In this document: piece after piece, positions 12,898 to 23,605 of the stretch
How the letters are laid out: each line of letters starts with the position of its first letter
How positions within the stretch are numbered: the stretch's first letter is position 1
From: Bactrocera neohumeralis
Taxonomy: Eukaryota; Arthropoda; Insecta; Diptera; Tephritidae
Length of the DNA: 64,000 nt
Assembly (NCBI RefSeq): GCF_024586455.1
Contig: NC_065921.1
Coordinates: forward strand, 50,924,574 to 50,988,573
Reading direction: 5' to 3'
Notes under the pieces: model-generated
Database searches by the model: none
The model's input: the letters and a program-made list of their open reading frames with translations, nothing else
Told to the model about the DNA's origin: nothing
Program-made: the position numbers and the translations under genes

Positions 12898-13757
12898 TTA
12901 TGGCACATGCCTGTGCGATAAAAATGAATTTTGGCCGAGACTATATCTCAGATGGTCCATCCATTGAGTCCAATTTTCGATGACTCGTTCGAACATTTCG
13001 ACTGGTAATTGATGATTGACACACGAGATGTTTTGCTCCAAAGCATGAATCGAAGCCGGATTATACTCATAGACTTTAGGCTTTACATATCCCCGTAGGA
13101 AAAGTCTAACGGTGGCCAATCGACCGGCCCAAAACTTGAAATAATCCGCTCAATAGCGCCGTCTAATTGAAACTAAATGACGCTGAATTCACGACATTGA
13201 ATTTCAGGCACCAAATGGTCGATTATTATGGCGTGATAACGGTCAACATTGACGATAACGTCGTCTCCGGCATCATTATTGAAGAAATATGGATCGATGA
13301 TTCCACCGGCCTACAAATCATGCCAAACTTTTGTTTTTTTCTGGATAAAATGGCAGCTCTTCAGGTTGCTTTTCGTCCCAAATGCGGCAATTTTGTTCGT
13401 TTACCTTACTATTGAGCCAGAAATGGTCCTAATTGCTGAAAAATAACATAGAACCCGAGGCGATGTCGCTTGGGAAGGTCGAGCGGTTTCAGTTCTTACA
13501 CAAGTTGTATTTTGCACGCCAATTTAAGACCTCGACGTAAAATGCGCCAAGTCATTCTAACGGAAAATGGAGTTGTTGCGAACGGCGCCAAATAGACTTC
13601 GTATACACTCTCAGTTCAAAAAAAGGCTATTAAAAAATACTACTACTTGAATCACTCGTTATAATTGAAATTCAGAGAAAGCCTTTCTGATATTAGTATG
13701 CCTGTGCGATAAAAATGAATTTTGGCAGAGTCTATTTCTCAGATGGTCCATCCGTTT
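12898..13757 (-). pseudogene. Rearranged Tc1/mariner-superfamily transposase relic
   Basis: On the minus strand 12898-13119 reads MATVRLFLRGYVKPKVYEYN, ASIHALEQNISCVNHQLPVE and MFERVIENWTQWMDHLR, the C-terminus of a DDE transposase of the same family as the relic at 19045-19944. 13180-13410 reads out of frame as AGGIIDPYFFNNDAGDDVIV, the stretch after the first catalytic Asp. The WFQQDGA-type centre is missing. A roughly 58-base piece (12906-12963) is repeated at 13700-13757. Confidence 0.75.
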
Positions 13758-14083
13758 AATCAGATAAATACTTCCATAGCCACCATATACCTAATATAAA
13801 GCAATTCGAACATCCAGTTGACTTTATACCACTTATTGCGGCCAATGTTATTTAAATAAAAGTGAGAGATCGTATTTTGCTAAAATATTATAATAAAACT
13901 AAAGGAGCCTACGACCTTCAAAATAAGTTAATATGATACCGATTTCGTCGAACAATGAAGTTGAACCCTCTCGCTATATTTCTCAGTTTTACCAACACCT
14001 TAAGTATTTAACAAGCTTTGGTCCCTGCAAGTTACAAGAGTAATATTCGGTTACCCCGAACTTAGCCCTTCCTCACTTGTTAT
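13758..14083 (-). repeat. Dispersed fly repeat fragment
   Basis: Contains ACTTCCATAGCCACCATATA, GAACATCCAGTTGACTTTAT and, at the end, CAAGTTACAAGAGTAATATT followed by CGGTTACCCCGAACTTAGCC. The same order occurs at 52300-52745. It abuts the LINE copy starting at 14090. Confidence 0.55.
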
Positions 14084-14089
14084 ACACTT

Positions 14090-14920
14090 CCTCTTTATTG
14101 GCGTAGACATCGCTTACGCGATTATAGCCGAGTTAACAACAGCGCGCCAGTCCGTTTTTCTATTCGCTACGTGACGCCAATTGGAAACGCCAAGTGAAGC
14201 CAGGTCCTTCTCCACGTGATATTTCCGACGGGGTGGAGGTCTTCTTCTGCTTGCCCCGGTGGGTATTGCGTCGAATACTTTCAGAGCTGTAGTGTTTTCG
14301 TCCATACGTACGACATCACCTAGCTAGCGTAGCCGCTGTTTTTTAATTTGCTGAACTATGTCAATGTCGTCGTATTTCTGATACAGCTCATCGTTCCATC
14401 GAATGCGATATTCGCTGTGGCCAACGCGCAAAGGACCATAAATCAATTTGCATAACCTTTCTTTCGAAAACTCCTAAAGCCGACTCATCACATGTTGTCA
14501 TCGTCCAAGCCTCTACACCAATCAGCAGGACGGGAATTATAAGTGACTTATAAAGTTTGGTTTTTGTTAGTGGAGAGAGGACTTTACTTCTCAATTTCCT
14601 ACTTACTCAGTCCAAAGTAGCACCTGCTGGCAAGAGTTATTGTGTATTGGATTTCGATGCTGACATGGTTGTTGCTGTTAATGCTGGTTCCAACATAGAC
14701 GAAATTATCTACAACTTTGAAGTTATAACTGTCAACAGTGACGTGACAGCCTAGACGCGAGTGCGACGACGGCGAAGAAGTCGCACGGTAGGGAGTCGCC
14801 TTGTCTGAAATCTCGTTTGGTATCGAACCCGATCCTGAGGAGCTTTTGGTATTGCTCAACGTCAGTTTACACAGCCGTATTAGTTTTGCGAGGATACCAA
14901 ATTCAGACATCGCGGCATAA
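14090..14920 (-). mobile_element. Second LINE copy with internal deletion of the YADD region
   Basis: Same LINE family as 11690-12680. 14114-14755 matches its C-terminal part with several frameshifts (KLYKSLIIPVLLIGVEAWTM, VFERKVMQ). At about 14770 the sequence jumps from HSRLG directly to the GDSLPCDFF-like block, removing the bases that encode YADD. On the 5' side it extends slightly further (AKLIRLCKLTLSNTKSS). It is dead. Confidence 0.8.
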
Positions 14921-15330
14921 AGACAACTCCTTTTTTAGCATTACATTTTCGGCTAAAAACCCACTGTAAATTGCAACGGTATATTACAGAGAACTGCAAC
15001 AAGTAATAAATTTTTGTTTATACTTAAGTACTGATCCGTTACTCTGTCTGATTCTGTCAGTTCAGTTCATGTACACGAAGCGCACTGTTTGTCTTCAAAT
15101 CAGCGATAGAGAACAACTTTGAATCACTAGCGATCAGCTTATACCAGATTTGTTTATGAACGTTCGTATCAGCAGAAAATACCCAAAGTGATGCAAACTC
15201 ATGCTTCAATGATTGAAATGATCGACAGAGTTTGGTTTGTATATCATCCCGTAAACACTGCACTTTTGTTCTATTTCAAATACATATGTTTGTATATACA
15301 TGTATGTATGGATATACATATGTGCATATG

Positions 15331-15993
15331 TAATACTATGTTCGGACCGACAAGGAAAACATGTTTTCGTGGGAAAACTGGTTTTCGCTCGAAAACTTGA
15401 GTTTTCGTCCATGTAAAATCTGTCAAACGAAAACACAGTTTTCGCTGAAAACTACTTGAAAACTTACATTCCACTCATTATAATCGGTGCCTGCTCTAGT
15501 TTAATCGATGTTTTTGGAAGACATATTTTGCCGGCCCTAAATTGTCACTTGATATTTGTTTACATTCCATATACAAAAACAGCTGTCGCTTGATATTCTC
15601 ATACTAGAGGGATTCTCTTGCTCTTGCAAAACCTTGCGCGGTGCAGAAATTGTAGAATTTTCCTCTTGGTGCAACGGCACAACAACAAACACACGCAGAA
15701 AATTATTTGTAATGGCTATAAATATGTCGGACCAAAACCCATGTTTATTTTCGTGCCGTCATATATCACTAGATTCTGCAATGGGTGCTATCTTGGCCTT
15801 GCATATTTCGGTATAGGATTTTTGCATTTTGTGTCATCGTGCAATCTTGCAAGAGCATAAGAATGCCGCTATTGATAGTTGTCAGTGAAAACTCATCGAA
15901 AACACACATTGTCGGTCCGAACGACTTAGATTCCACAACATACATACAAATGTGTTTTCAAAATGTTTTCAATGTCGGTCCGAACATAGTATT
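15331..15993. mobile_element. MITE with CTATGTTCGGACCGACA ends
   Basis: A 663-base element. Left end TAATACTATGTTCGGACCGA and right end the exact inverse for at least 22 bases. GAAAAC-rich subterminal repeats (GAAAACATGTTTTCGTGGGA and similar) lie inside both ends. TATG is found on both flanks (15327-15330, 15994-15997), a possible 4-base target duplication. Interior ORFs have no similarity known to me. Superfamily unknown. Confidence 0.7.
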
Positions 15994-17157
15994 ATATGTA
16001 CCTCAGGGAAAGAAGTATATGTGCATTATTGTATTGAGCGATTTCTTTTCTCTCAATAACGGTATCAATCTCTTAGGTATGCAAATGGTTTTTGTTGTAT
16101 TTTTTGTTTCATTTCCATGTGCATAATTCTGCTTTAATATAAATCCTTAGTACCGTTAGAATCAATTTGTAACATGTGCACATTTTCAAAGCTGATACAT
16201 TTTTTGCCACACATGATTCAAATCAGTTCAGCAGAAAATTGTTGTTGTTTGCTGTATTCACAGATTTACTCGTAGATTTACTTATAGTTTACCCAAAGTT
16301 TCACTTCAATTCAAACAATCGTCGCAACGCTATGAACTGACATGATACGATTGCAACCGAAGCCAGCCATGCCGCTTACACGATCGTGATTGCCGAAGAA
16401 CAGATTGTTCGTGTTGCATCAGATCAGCTGACGCTGGCGGCTATTCGAATTGATTAACAATGTTGTCTATGCTGAACTGAATTGATTTGATTGTGTTTTT
16501 GGCACGACTGTTTGTTCTGATTTTATCATAATCGTTGCAGCTCTCTGGAATATTATAAGTGTGCACAAAAATGTTGCACCTGTTTGAGTGACAAAGTGAC
16601 AAAAAAATGTCAATTTTTGCTCAAATTCTGCGGCAGGAATATAGGGATGCCCAACTTATTCCAGTGTGAAAGCGTCTCAAAATAATCGTTTTTTTACATT
16701 TTCTATTGTAGCCAGATCTAACAAAATAAAAAACTATTTAACATTTTTATTTTGTAGTTCAATAATACCTCTTACTGTATATGCAAAAATTCGGATGTGA
16801 TCGGTTTTTATTCTCCCATAATAAAGGTGGAAAAAATTACGTATTTTGACAGTACTAGAGGTATCCCCCCTTTTAAGCATATTAGCTCTCAATTTTAATT
16901 CAAAATTAATACAACTATGATTTTTTATTAGCGATCTTGAACGGCGGCAATAAATCCCTTCATTCACATATATTTTTGGTAGAATTTCAATCTGGCCGTT
17001 CCAGTCGTTCCAATTGCGAAACCTCAAGGCCTACCAGATCCATTCACATGTCAAAGTTTGATAGTAAGCGGCTCTCTCATTTCCAATGACAGAATAGTTG
17101 GACATCTCTTTATCTCTATTCTGCTGTTTGCTGAATTTATTGTATTTTGAGTGTGCT

Positions 17158-17613
17158 GCCACGCAAACCTTACCACTCAAAAGTATTGTGCATACTTGAC
17201 TACATTTAATAGCGGTACTTTTTTCTGTATAAAAATTTTTATTTAGAAATAAGTTAATGACATGTTATTAGTCAAAAAATATTAAAAATTAAAAACAAAA
17301 CACATTTATCTATAGATAAATCAATCGAAACATAGTTTAATTTCATTTACATTACAAGTATATTTGAAATTAATATTTTTTTTGTTTTTAATTGCAACAC
17401 GAAGTTTAGTAGGTGTATCACTTTAAAAACAATAAAATCGGTCGCTTTTGTATATGCACAGGAAGCTAATTTGTGATTTACTCATTAAAGTTAATAAATT
17501 AAAAACTATAATTATAATTAGATAATATAATTTAGTTTACTTATGCTTACTAAAAGCATAAAAGTCCGAAAAAAAATTTAAGAAACTAAGGTTTCTCTTA
17601 AGGTTTGCGTGGC
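17158..17613. repeat. 15-base inverted repeat flanking a 426-base spacer
   Basis: GCCACGCAAACCTTA at 17158-17172 is the exact reverse complement of TAAGGTTTGCGTGGC at 17599-17613. The right arm overlaps the left end of the Tc1 element. The spacer is AT-rich and non-coding. Confidence 0.5.
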
Positions 17614-18933
17614 CACGAGTGTAATTAAGAACACACATTTTTATTTTATTGAATTTTTATTATTTTAAAACAAAAACTTGCGGTAAGTTGTGTAAATCAT
17701 TTGTATATTAACCAAATATTCAAATTCAAATATAAAACTGTTACAGATGAGTCAAAAAAGAGTTGTACTCCAGAACTACGGAAATAGATTATTTACAAGT
17801 ACGTGAAGGAAAAAAAGTCCATTAGAGCCGTAGCGAATGAGCTTTTGTGCTCAAAATCAATGGTTCACAATGCTTCGATTCCTTACGGAAATACTGGGAA
17901 TAAAATAAGAAACGACCCAGAAAAACTACTTCAGAGGGCGATAAAATTCTAGGCAAGATAAAGGCTCAATTGACCAACGATGTATTAACACGAACCATCA
18001 GATGTCGTCTTCTTGAAAATGGGCTACGGGGATGTATCGCAAGAACAAAACCGCACATGTCAAACAAAAACTTAAAGTGTAGTATTAAATTTGCAAAGGA
18101 GCATATCGGAAAACCTTTTGATTTTTGGAAACAAATACCGTGGAGCGATGAATCCAAGTTTAACTTGCGTGGATCAGATGGGAAGCAAATTGTTCGACGC
18201 CTACCAAAAAAGGAATTTCATTCTCGGTACACTTACTTTAAAAATGGTTAAGCATGCTGGAGGCAATATTATAGTTTGGGCTGCATTTCCGTGGTACGGT
18301 ATAGGTCCTATTCGACCGATAACTTAAAGAATAGAGCAATATTTATAAAAAGATATATTGTTGAATAAAATGAAGCCATTTGCAGAGAAACACATGCCTG
18401 AACCATACATTTTTATGTATGATAACGACCCCACGCTCACTGCTAGGAGTGTTAAAACTTGGTTTTCATTCGAAAACATTACGGTTGTAGATTGCCCTGC
18501 CCATAGTCCGGATTTAAATCCAATCGAAACCCTCTAGGCGGATGTCAAAAGAGGCTTGGGAAAAAAATTAAGCAAAAATGATGACGAATTATTTCAAAAT
18601 GTCAAGGAAATATAGCAGAGCATATTAACTGAGCGATGCCAGCGTTTGATTGGTATTTTGTCTAGAAGATGTAAAGATTTTATTTTGTTAGTATTATAAC
18701 TAATTCGTTAATTAGTTGACCAAGTCAAAATAAATAGATACATATATATGATTAATTTTTTGTCGCACGTTGCATTGAAAACAACTTTTTTGTTAAATTT
18801 TCAATAAATCTATAACTTAGAAAATAATAAATATGATAACTTAAGTTTGAAAAAAATATGTCGCATTCTTATTACAAAATAAACCAATGTTTTAAAAGAA
18901 AACGGAGTGTTCTCAATTATGTGACCACCAGTG
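17604..18933 (+). mobile_element. Decayed Tc1-like element
   Basis: The right end CAATTATGTGACCACCAGTG is inverse to a left end near 17604-17630 (GTGGCCACGAGTGTAATTAA). 17970-18690 encodes a Tc1 transposase: IPWSDESKFNLRGSDG (first Asp), GNIIVWAAFPWYGIGPI, MYDNDPTLTARSVKTW (second Asp) and CPAHSPDLNPIETL (third residue Glu), so DD34E. A TAG replaces the Trp after ETL, and frameshifts occur near 18240. The length, 1.33 kb, is close to full. Confidence 0.8.
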
Positions 18934-19044
18934 TATATTAGATTTCGTTATTATTCTAACAAAAGTAGACTGGTAGGAACAGCAAACGACGTCAAATTTT
19001 TTCTCGCTCTTTTGACATTTCTCTTCAGTAAGAATGGCCATTTT

Positions 19045-19944
19045 ATAATGGAAAGATACACGATCCAACGAGTCGAAATTTTTAAACAATACTACCGAAA
19101 TCCGGAGTCAGTGGCCTCAACTTTAAGAGCTCTACGTCCAATTTGTGGTCATCATAATCATCCTGTCGGATCAACAATTGAGCGTCTAGTGGAAAATACA
19201 CAATGCTCCTGTGCCCGTGAGACAAATAAGTGCCCTAGTGTCGAGAATTTTGCTGCCGCTAGCGCATTAATTCTGGAAGACCCAAATTAGTCTCTCATAC
19301 GTCGTTCTCAAGCGTTGGGCATCTCTGTGACGTCGTTGTGGCGAATTTTGCAAAAAGATCTTGGCCTACATCCTTACAAGATCAAATTGACGCAAGAACT
19401 AAAGCCGTTCGACCATCATAATCGTCGTATGTTCGTGAATCGGGCTGAGCAACAACTTGAAAATGATCCGCATTTTGATCGAAAAATCATCTTCAGAGAT
19501 GAGGCTCATTTCTGGCTGAATGGCTTCGTCAATAAGCAAAACATGCATTATTTGTCAGACATCAACTCACCCTTAATCCACGAGTCCCCATTGCATCCCG
19601 AAAAAATTACCGTTTGGTGCGGTTTATGGGCCGGCGGCGGTATTGGGCCGTACTTCTTCCGTGATGATCAATACCGGCACGTTATTGTGAATGGGAATCA
19701 CTAACTCTCAATGATAACAGAATATTTTTGCCCCTAATTGGATTGAATCAATTTATTGAAAACCAAACACGTCAAGTCTATGGTCAATGCCAACAAGCCA
19801 GAAATGATTGATGTACTTCATACAAATATCGAACGTGAAATTGTAGCAGTATCGGCCGATTTATGCTTGAAAACCGTCAAAAATTGTGTTCAGCGTCTGG
19901 ACTTTTGCAAGTGGTATGCCTGTCCAATACTTGCAGCCTCTTAA
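19045..19944 (+). pseudogene. Tc1/mariner-superfamily transposase pseudogene
   Basis: Starts MERYTIQRVEIFKQYYRN, a helix-turn-helix N-terminus. In-frame TAG at 19288-19290, then MGISVTSLWRILQKDLGLHP and KIIFRDEAHFWLNGFVNKQN (first catalytic Asp), ITVWCGLWAGGGIGPYFFRD. At 19702-19760 there are stops and a deletion that removes the block with the second and third acidic residues; it resumes as SADLCLKTVKNCVQRLDF. The full family length is about 350 residues. No TIRs recognised. Same family as the relic at 12898-13757. Confidence 0.8.
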
Positions 19945-20819
19945 AATGTACCCATAAATAATCGATGTAGGCAATCAATTTATCTTTAAATGCGTATTTC
20001 TCGAAATTTCCGCATGCGTATTTCTCGACTCGGAAATCGATCACCATAAAATTTGTGTATGCATGTTCCGTATATACTGGTACATATACATACATATACA
20101 TAGTTCTTAATACAAATCAAAAATCTAAACTCCGCCATTTTGTCAATTGTTGATTTTCTCCCGACCATTGTCATTGTCCGAAAAATTTCTATAGTCTCGT
20201 GGAATTCGAAGTATAAATAATTTTTTATATTATATTTTTAAAATATGTATAAATACGAGTATAGTACATCCTGAACCAGGCACGCTGAAGGGGTTCCGTA
20301 GAATAAATAAAGTGGCGTCGCTGAAGTAGACTTGAATGCATATGCTGTTTGTATTTTAGAATCTCCTTTTCCTCTAAACGAGTTAATCATTTGTAACTGG
20401 TTTGCTAGTTTAGGTCAAAAAACACCGAATACGATTAACTCAGTGGACGTCCAAAAAGAGTTGGTTGAACTGAGCTCCCTAAAGATATCAAAGGATTGTT
20501 GGGCATATCAATCATGAATAACAAGCAAGGACGGGCTAACCGAACATACTCTTGCAACGATCAAAGACGCGGAAATACCCTCAGGTGTTGGCAATCTTCA
20601 TATGAAAAAACTTTGAGAAAGAACTCATTATTCATTATTCGACGAAATCGTAAATAAATTACGATTCAATTTGGTATTTTATTATATTACATTATACATA
20701 GATCATGGACTCAATTGGTTTTATAACTATACATATTTTACTTCCTATCAGAGAATATTATATTAAAATTATCCTCAAATGAAATATATCTGAAATAAAC
20801 TTAAACGAAGAGGCTACAT

Positions 20820-21041
20820 TTAACACGTTCTACCCGGCGTGGACCACTTATAGTCCACGGGCACCGGTGGTCCACAAATATTAATTCTTTTAAATTAAAA
20901 ACCATACTACAAAGAGTGCTAAAATAAAATAAATTGGGGAATTATAAATTTATATTTGTTGTATTCGTTTTATTTTTTATAGTTCTTTCTAAAACAAATC
21001 TATGGAAACATAGATAAAATGCGCCGGGTAGAACGTGTTAA
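20820..21041. mobile_element. Tiny TTAA-flanked MITE (214 bases)
   Basis: TTAA CACGTTCTACCCGGCG at the left and CGCCGGGTAGAACGTG TTAA at the right form a 16-base perfect TIR within TTAA target sites; the element proper is 20824-21037. The TTAA target suggests piggyBac-type mobilisation. A second palindromic-looking block TGGACCACTTATAGTCCA sits just inside the left end. Confidence 0.8.
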
Positions 21042-21526
21042 TACATATATTGAATTGATGTGTAAAACATCAACCAGGGATATACATATAGGCATATGAG
21101 ATTAAGACCAAAGTCTAGACCAGCTCAACAGAAATTATTATATCGTCACCTAAAATGCAAAACAACATATGATGAAAAAATCGAAATTTAGTGTTTTAAT
21201 GATTAAATTCAACTACTTCAAATTATATATATAGTTATAGGTACATACATATGCCCAACATTTTAAAGTTTACCTATCAGATATAACCCAGTTTTAACCA
21301 ATATTTAAATTTTGTTCAACTCATGCTCCATTGTGTATCGTTTTTGATTCTTTCACTGTAAATTTCCGAAAATGTTGATACGTTAATTCGCATTTTAGGT
21401 GACGATATGTAGTAAAATACAATTTTACATATTTTCGGCAGTTAATTTTGCTGGGATATTGACCGATATATACAATATACAGTATAAGGCCAACCGGAAG
21501 TTTGAATGCCTGAGGTATACATATTA

Positions 21527-22215
21527 CGAGGGCTGCTATATACATATATTCTGGCCTAGGGCAACACTAAGTGTTGCCAGGTGCAATCTGACATTTCCAT
21601 TGGAAAGTTTGACATTTTTTAGCATAACATCACTCAGAACGTTTTGTCATTTAATCGTGAATTGTTTTATTTACAGGGAATTAAAAAATTCATCTCGGCC
21701 AAAAAATGGAATTAACTCGTGAACATTTTCGTGCGATCATTTTTCAGAACTTTCGACGTGGATTATCACGACAAGAGTGCATCGATGAACTAAAATCTTT
21801 GTATGGCTATGAAGCACCATCCTATAGCACTGTGAAAAACTGGTACAACGAATTCAATCGTGGCCGACGCTCGCTCAAAGACGAATTCCGTGAAGGTCGT
21901 CCAAAAACAGCCGTTGTGCCAGAAAACATCGATGTCGAACGTGAACTGATAATGCAAGACCGTCATGTAACATACCTTCAGATAGAGGCATGCCTATGCA
22001 TTTCTCCCATCAGCATACATTCGATATTGCATGAACACCTGACCGTAAAAAAGGTTTTTTCTCGTTGGATCCCGCACAATTTGACAATCGCTAAAAAAAA
22101 TGCTCGTGTGGATTGGTGTAAAGAAATGCTGAAAAACTACGATCGCGGTGCTTCAAAAGACGTTTATAAGAATCATGGATCTATGCGTATGAGCCCGAAA
22201 CAAAACAGCAATCGA

Positions 22216-22250
<35 letters not shown>

Positions 22251-22315
22251 AACCTTTTCGTTGATAAATATGCCTATTTACATTATTATGCCAGAAATAT
22301 ATATAGCAACCTACG
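21527..22315 (+). mobile_element. Mariner element with internal A33 tract
   Basis: Left end TACGAGGGCTGCTATATACA and right end inverse of TACGTAGGTTGCTATATATA, with TA on both sides. The transposase starts at 21706: MELTREHFRAIIFQNFRRGL, a good paired HTH region through ARVDWCKEMLKNYDRGASKD. Frameshift near 22168 hides the block read out of frame as SWIYAYEPETKQQS. The coding sequence then stops at 33 consecutive A (22217-22249), after which only about 65 bases to the right TIR remain. D2 and D3 are absent. Confidence 0.85.
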
Positions 22316-22329
22316 TATTATATTACAAC

Positions 22330-23180
22330 AGAAAAAGACGCTCTAATACATATGTATATAGGTATTTAAATCAACCCGATATTTGAAAATCCTAATAATA
22401 GCTGCATGTAAATCGGAGCCAGGGCAAGTGTCCCTAGATTTTATCCATTTTAGGAACAGAGGTGCACAGTTAGAAGAAAAAAAAACCGTCACTTAATTTA
22501 ATTAAAGTTACTCACATATTGGCTGATATATGATATAAAGTTATCCGGATGTTCGAAAATCATTATATTAGGTATATGGGGGCTAAAGGAAATATTGACC
22601 CGATTCAACGCATTTTTGGCATGCAGACATCTCCTAACTTCAATTCACACATTGACTGAAATTTTCGTTAAAAAATCAGCCATAGAGTCTGGAGTCCACA
22701 TTTCCTTAAATAGCAATATTCGTTCAAAATTTTACCGGAAGTTATTAATTGGTGATTGATTTGTATACTGCAAAGTGAAAAAATCTTATGGAATTTAAAG
22801 TTGCGTCATATGGAAGCAGCCCGATTTCGCACTGTGGCATAGGAATGTCATGATAATATTTCATGCCAAATTGTCGCTAGAGTAGGTCCTGAGATATGGA
22901 TCTGAACATAAAGGTAGGCGGTGCCACGGCCATCGTCTTATTTTAACACTGACTAATATAGTGCCTTTATGTGTAATCATGAATGTAAAATTTAATGTCT
23001 CTGACCCTTTATTTATTGATTTATCAAACTCTTAGTTGTTTTTAATAAAACCGTTATATGGGCATAGACGGACGATCAGTTAAACATCCGGATTTGAACA
23101 CGTGTGGTCGTTGATGAACAACCGTTAGGTGAACAAAACTATTTTACTCTGTAGCAACATGTTGCAAGAGTATAGAAATC
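22330..23180 (+). repeat. Dispersed fly repeat copy
   Basis: Contains GTTATCCGGATGTTCGAAAA, GTATATGGGGGCTAAAGGAA, ATATTGACCCGATT and ends GTAGCAACATGTTGCAAGAG. The same order occurs (in either orientation) at 44540-46180, 51790-52745 and 53260-54760. No coding potential; the ends look inverted relative to one another, so it may be a long-TIR element. Class unknown. Confidence 0.65.
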
Positions 23181-23605
23181 GACCGAAAATGTCTGTTCTA
23201 ATATAAAGTTTATTTTCACTTGATACTGTGCTGGTCAGTAAAAAACATTAATCCGCCGCCCAAAATTTCAATAGTTTGGAGCACACCGAAAATTTTTCAG
23301 AATTATACATATGGTCATTGATGAACAACCGTTAGGTGAACAAAACTATTTTACTCTGTAGCAACATGTTGCAAGAGTATAGAAATCGACCGAAAATGTC
23401 TGTTCTAATATAAAGTTTATTTTCACTTGATACTGTGCTGGTCAGTAAAAAACATTAACTCGGTAATTTGTGATGTTACCTTATGGTAAAGTAAGACCGT
23501 GATTGTTGTTACGCGAGAACATAGAAATGTCTGAGAGTCCGCCGCCCAAAATTTCAATAGTTTGGAGCACACCGAAAATGTTTCAGAATTATACATACAT
23601 ATATC
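23105..23605 (+). repeat. Recent tandem duplication, period about 207
   Basis: 23105-23311 and 23312-23605 are nearly identical over about 207 bases (GTTGATGAACAACCGTTAGG through CACCGAAAATNTTTCAGAAT). The second copy carries an additional block of about 80 bases (about 23459-23538) after AAAAAACATTAA. Confidence 0.85.

Noticed and set aside
16734..17027. 97-codon minus-strand ORF beginning MRFRNWNDWNGQ
   Set aside because: No recognisable domain, no splice or promoter support, and composition like the surrounding intron; left out as chance.
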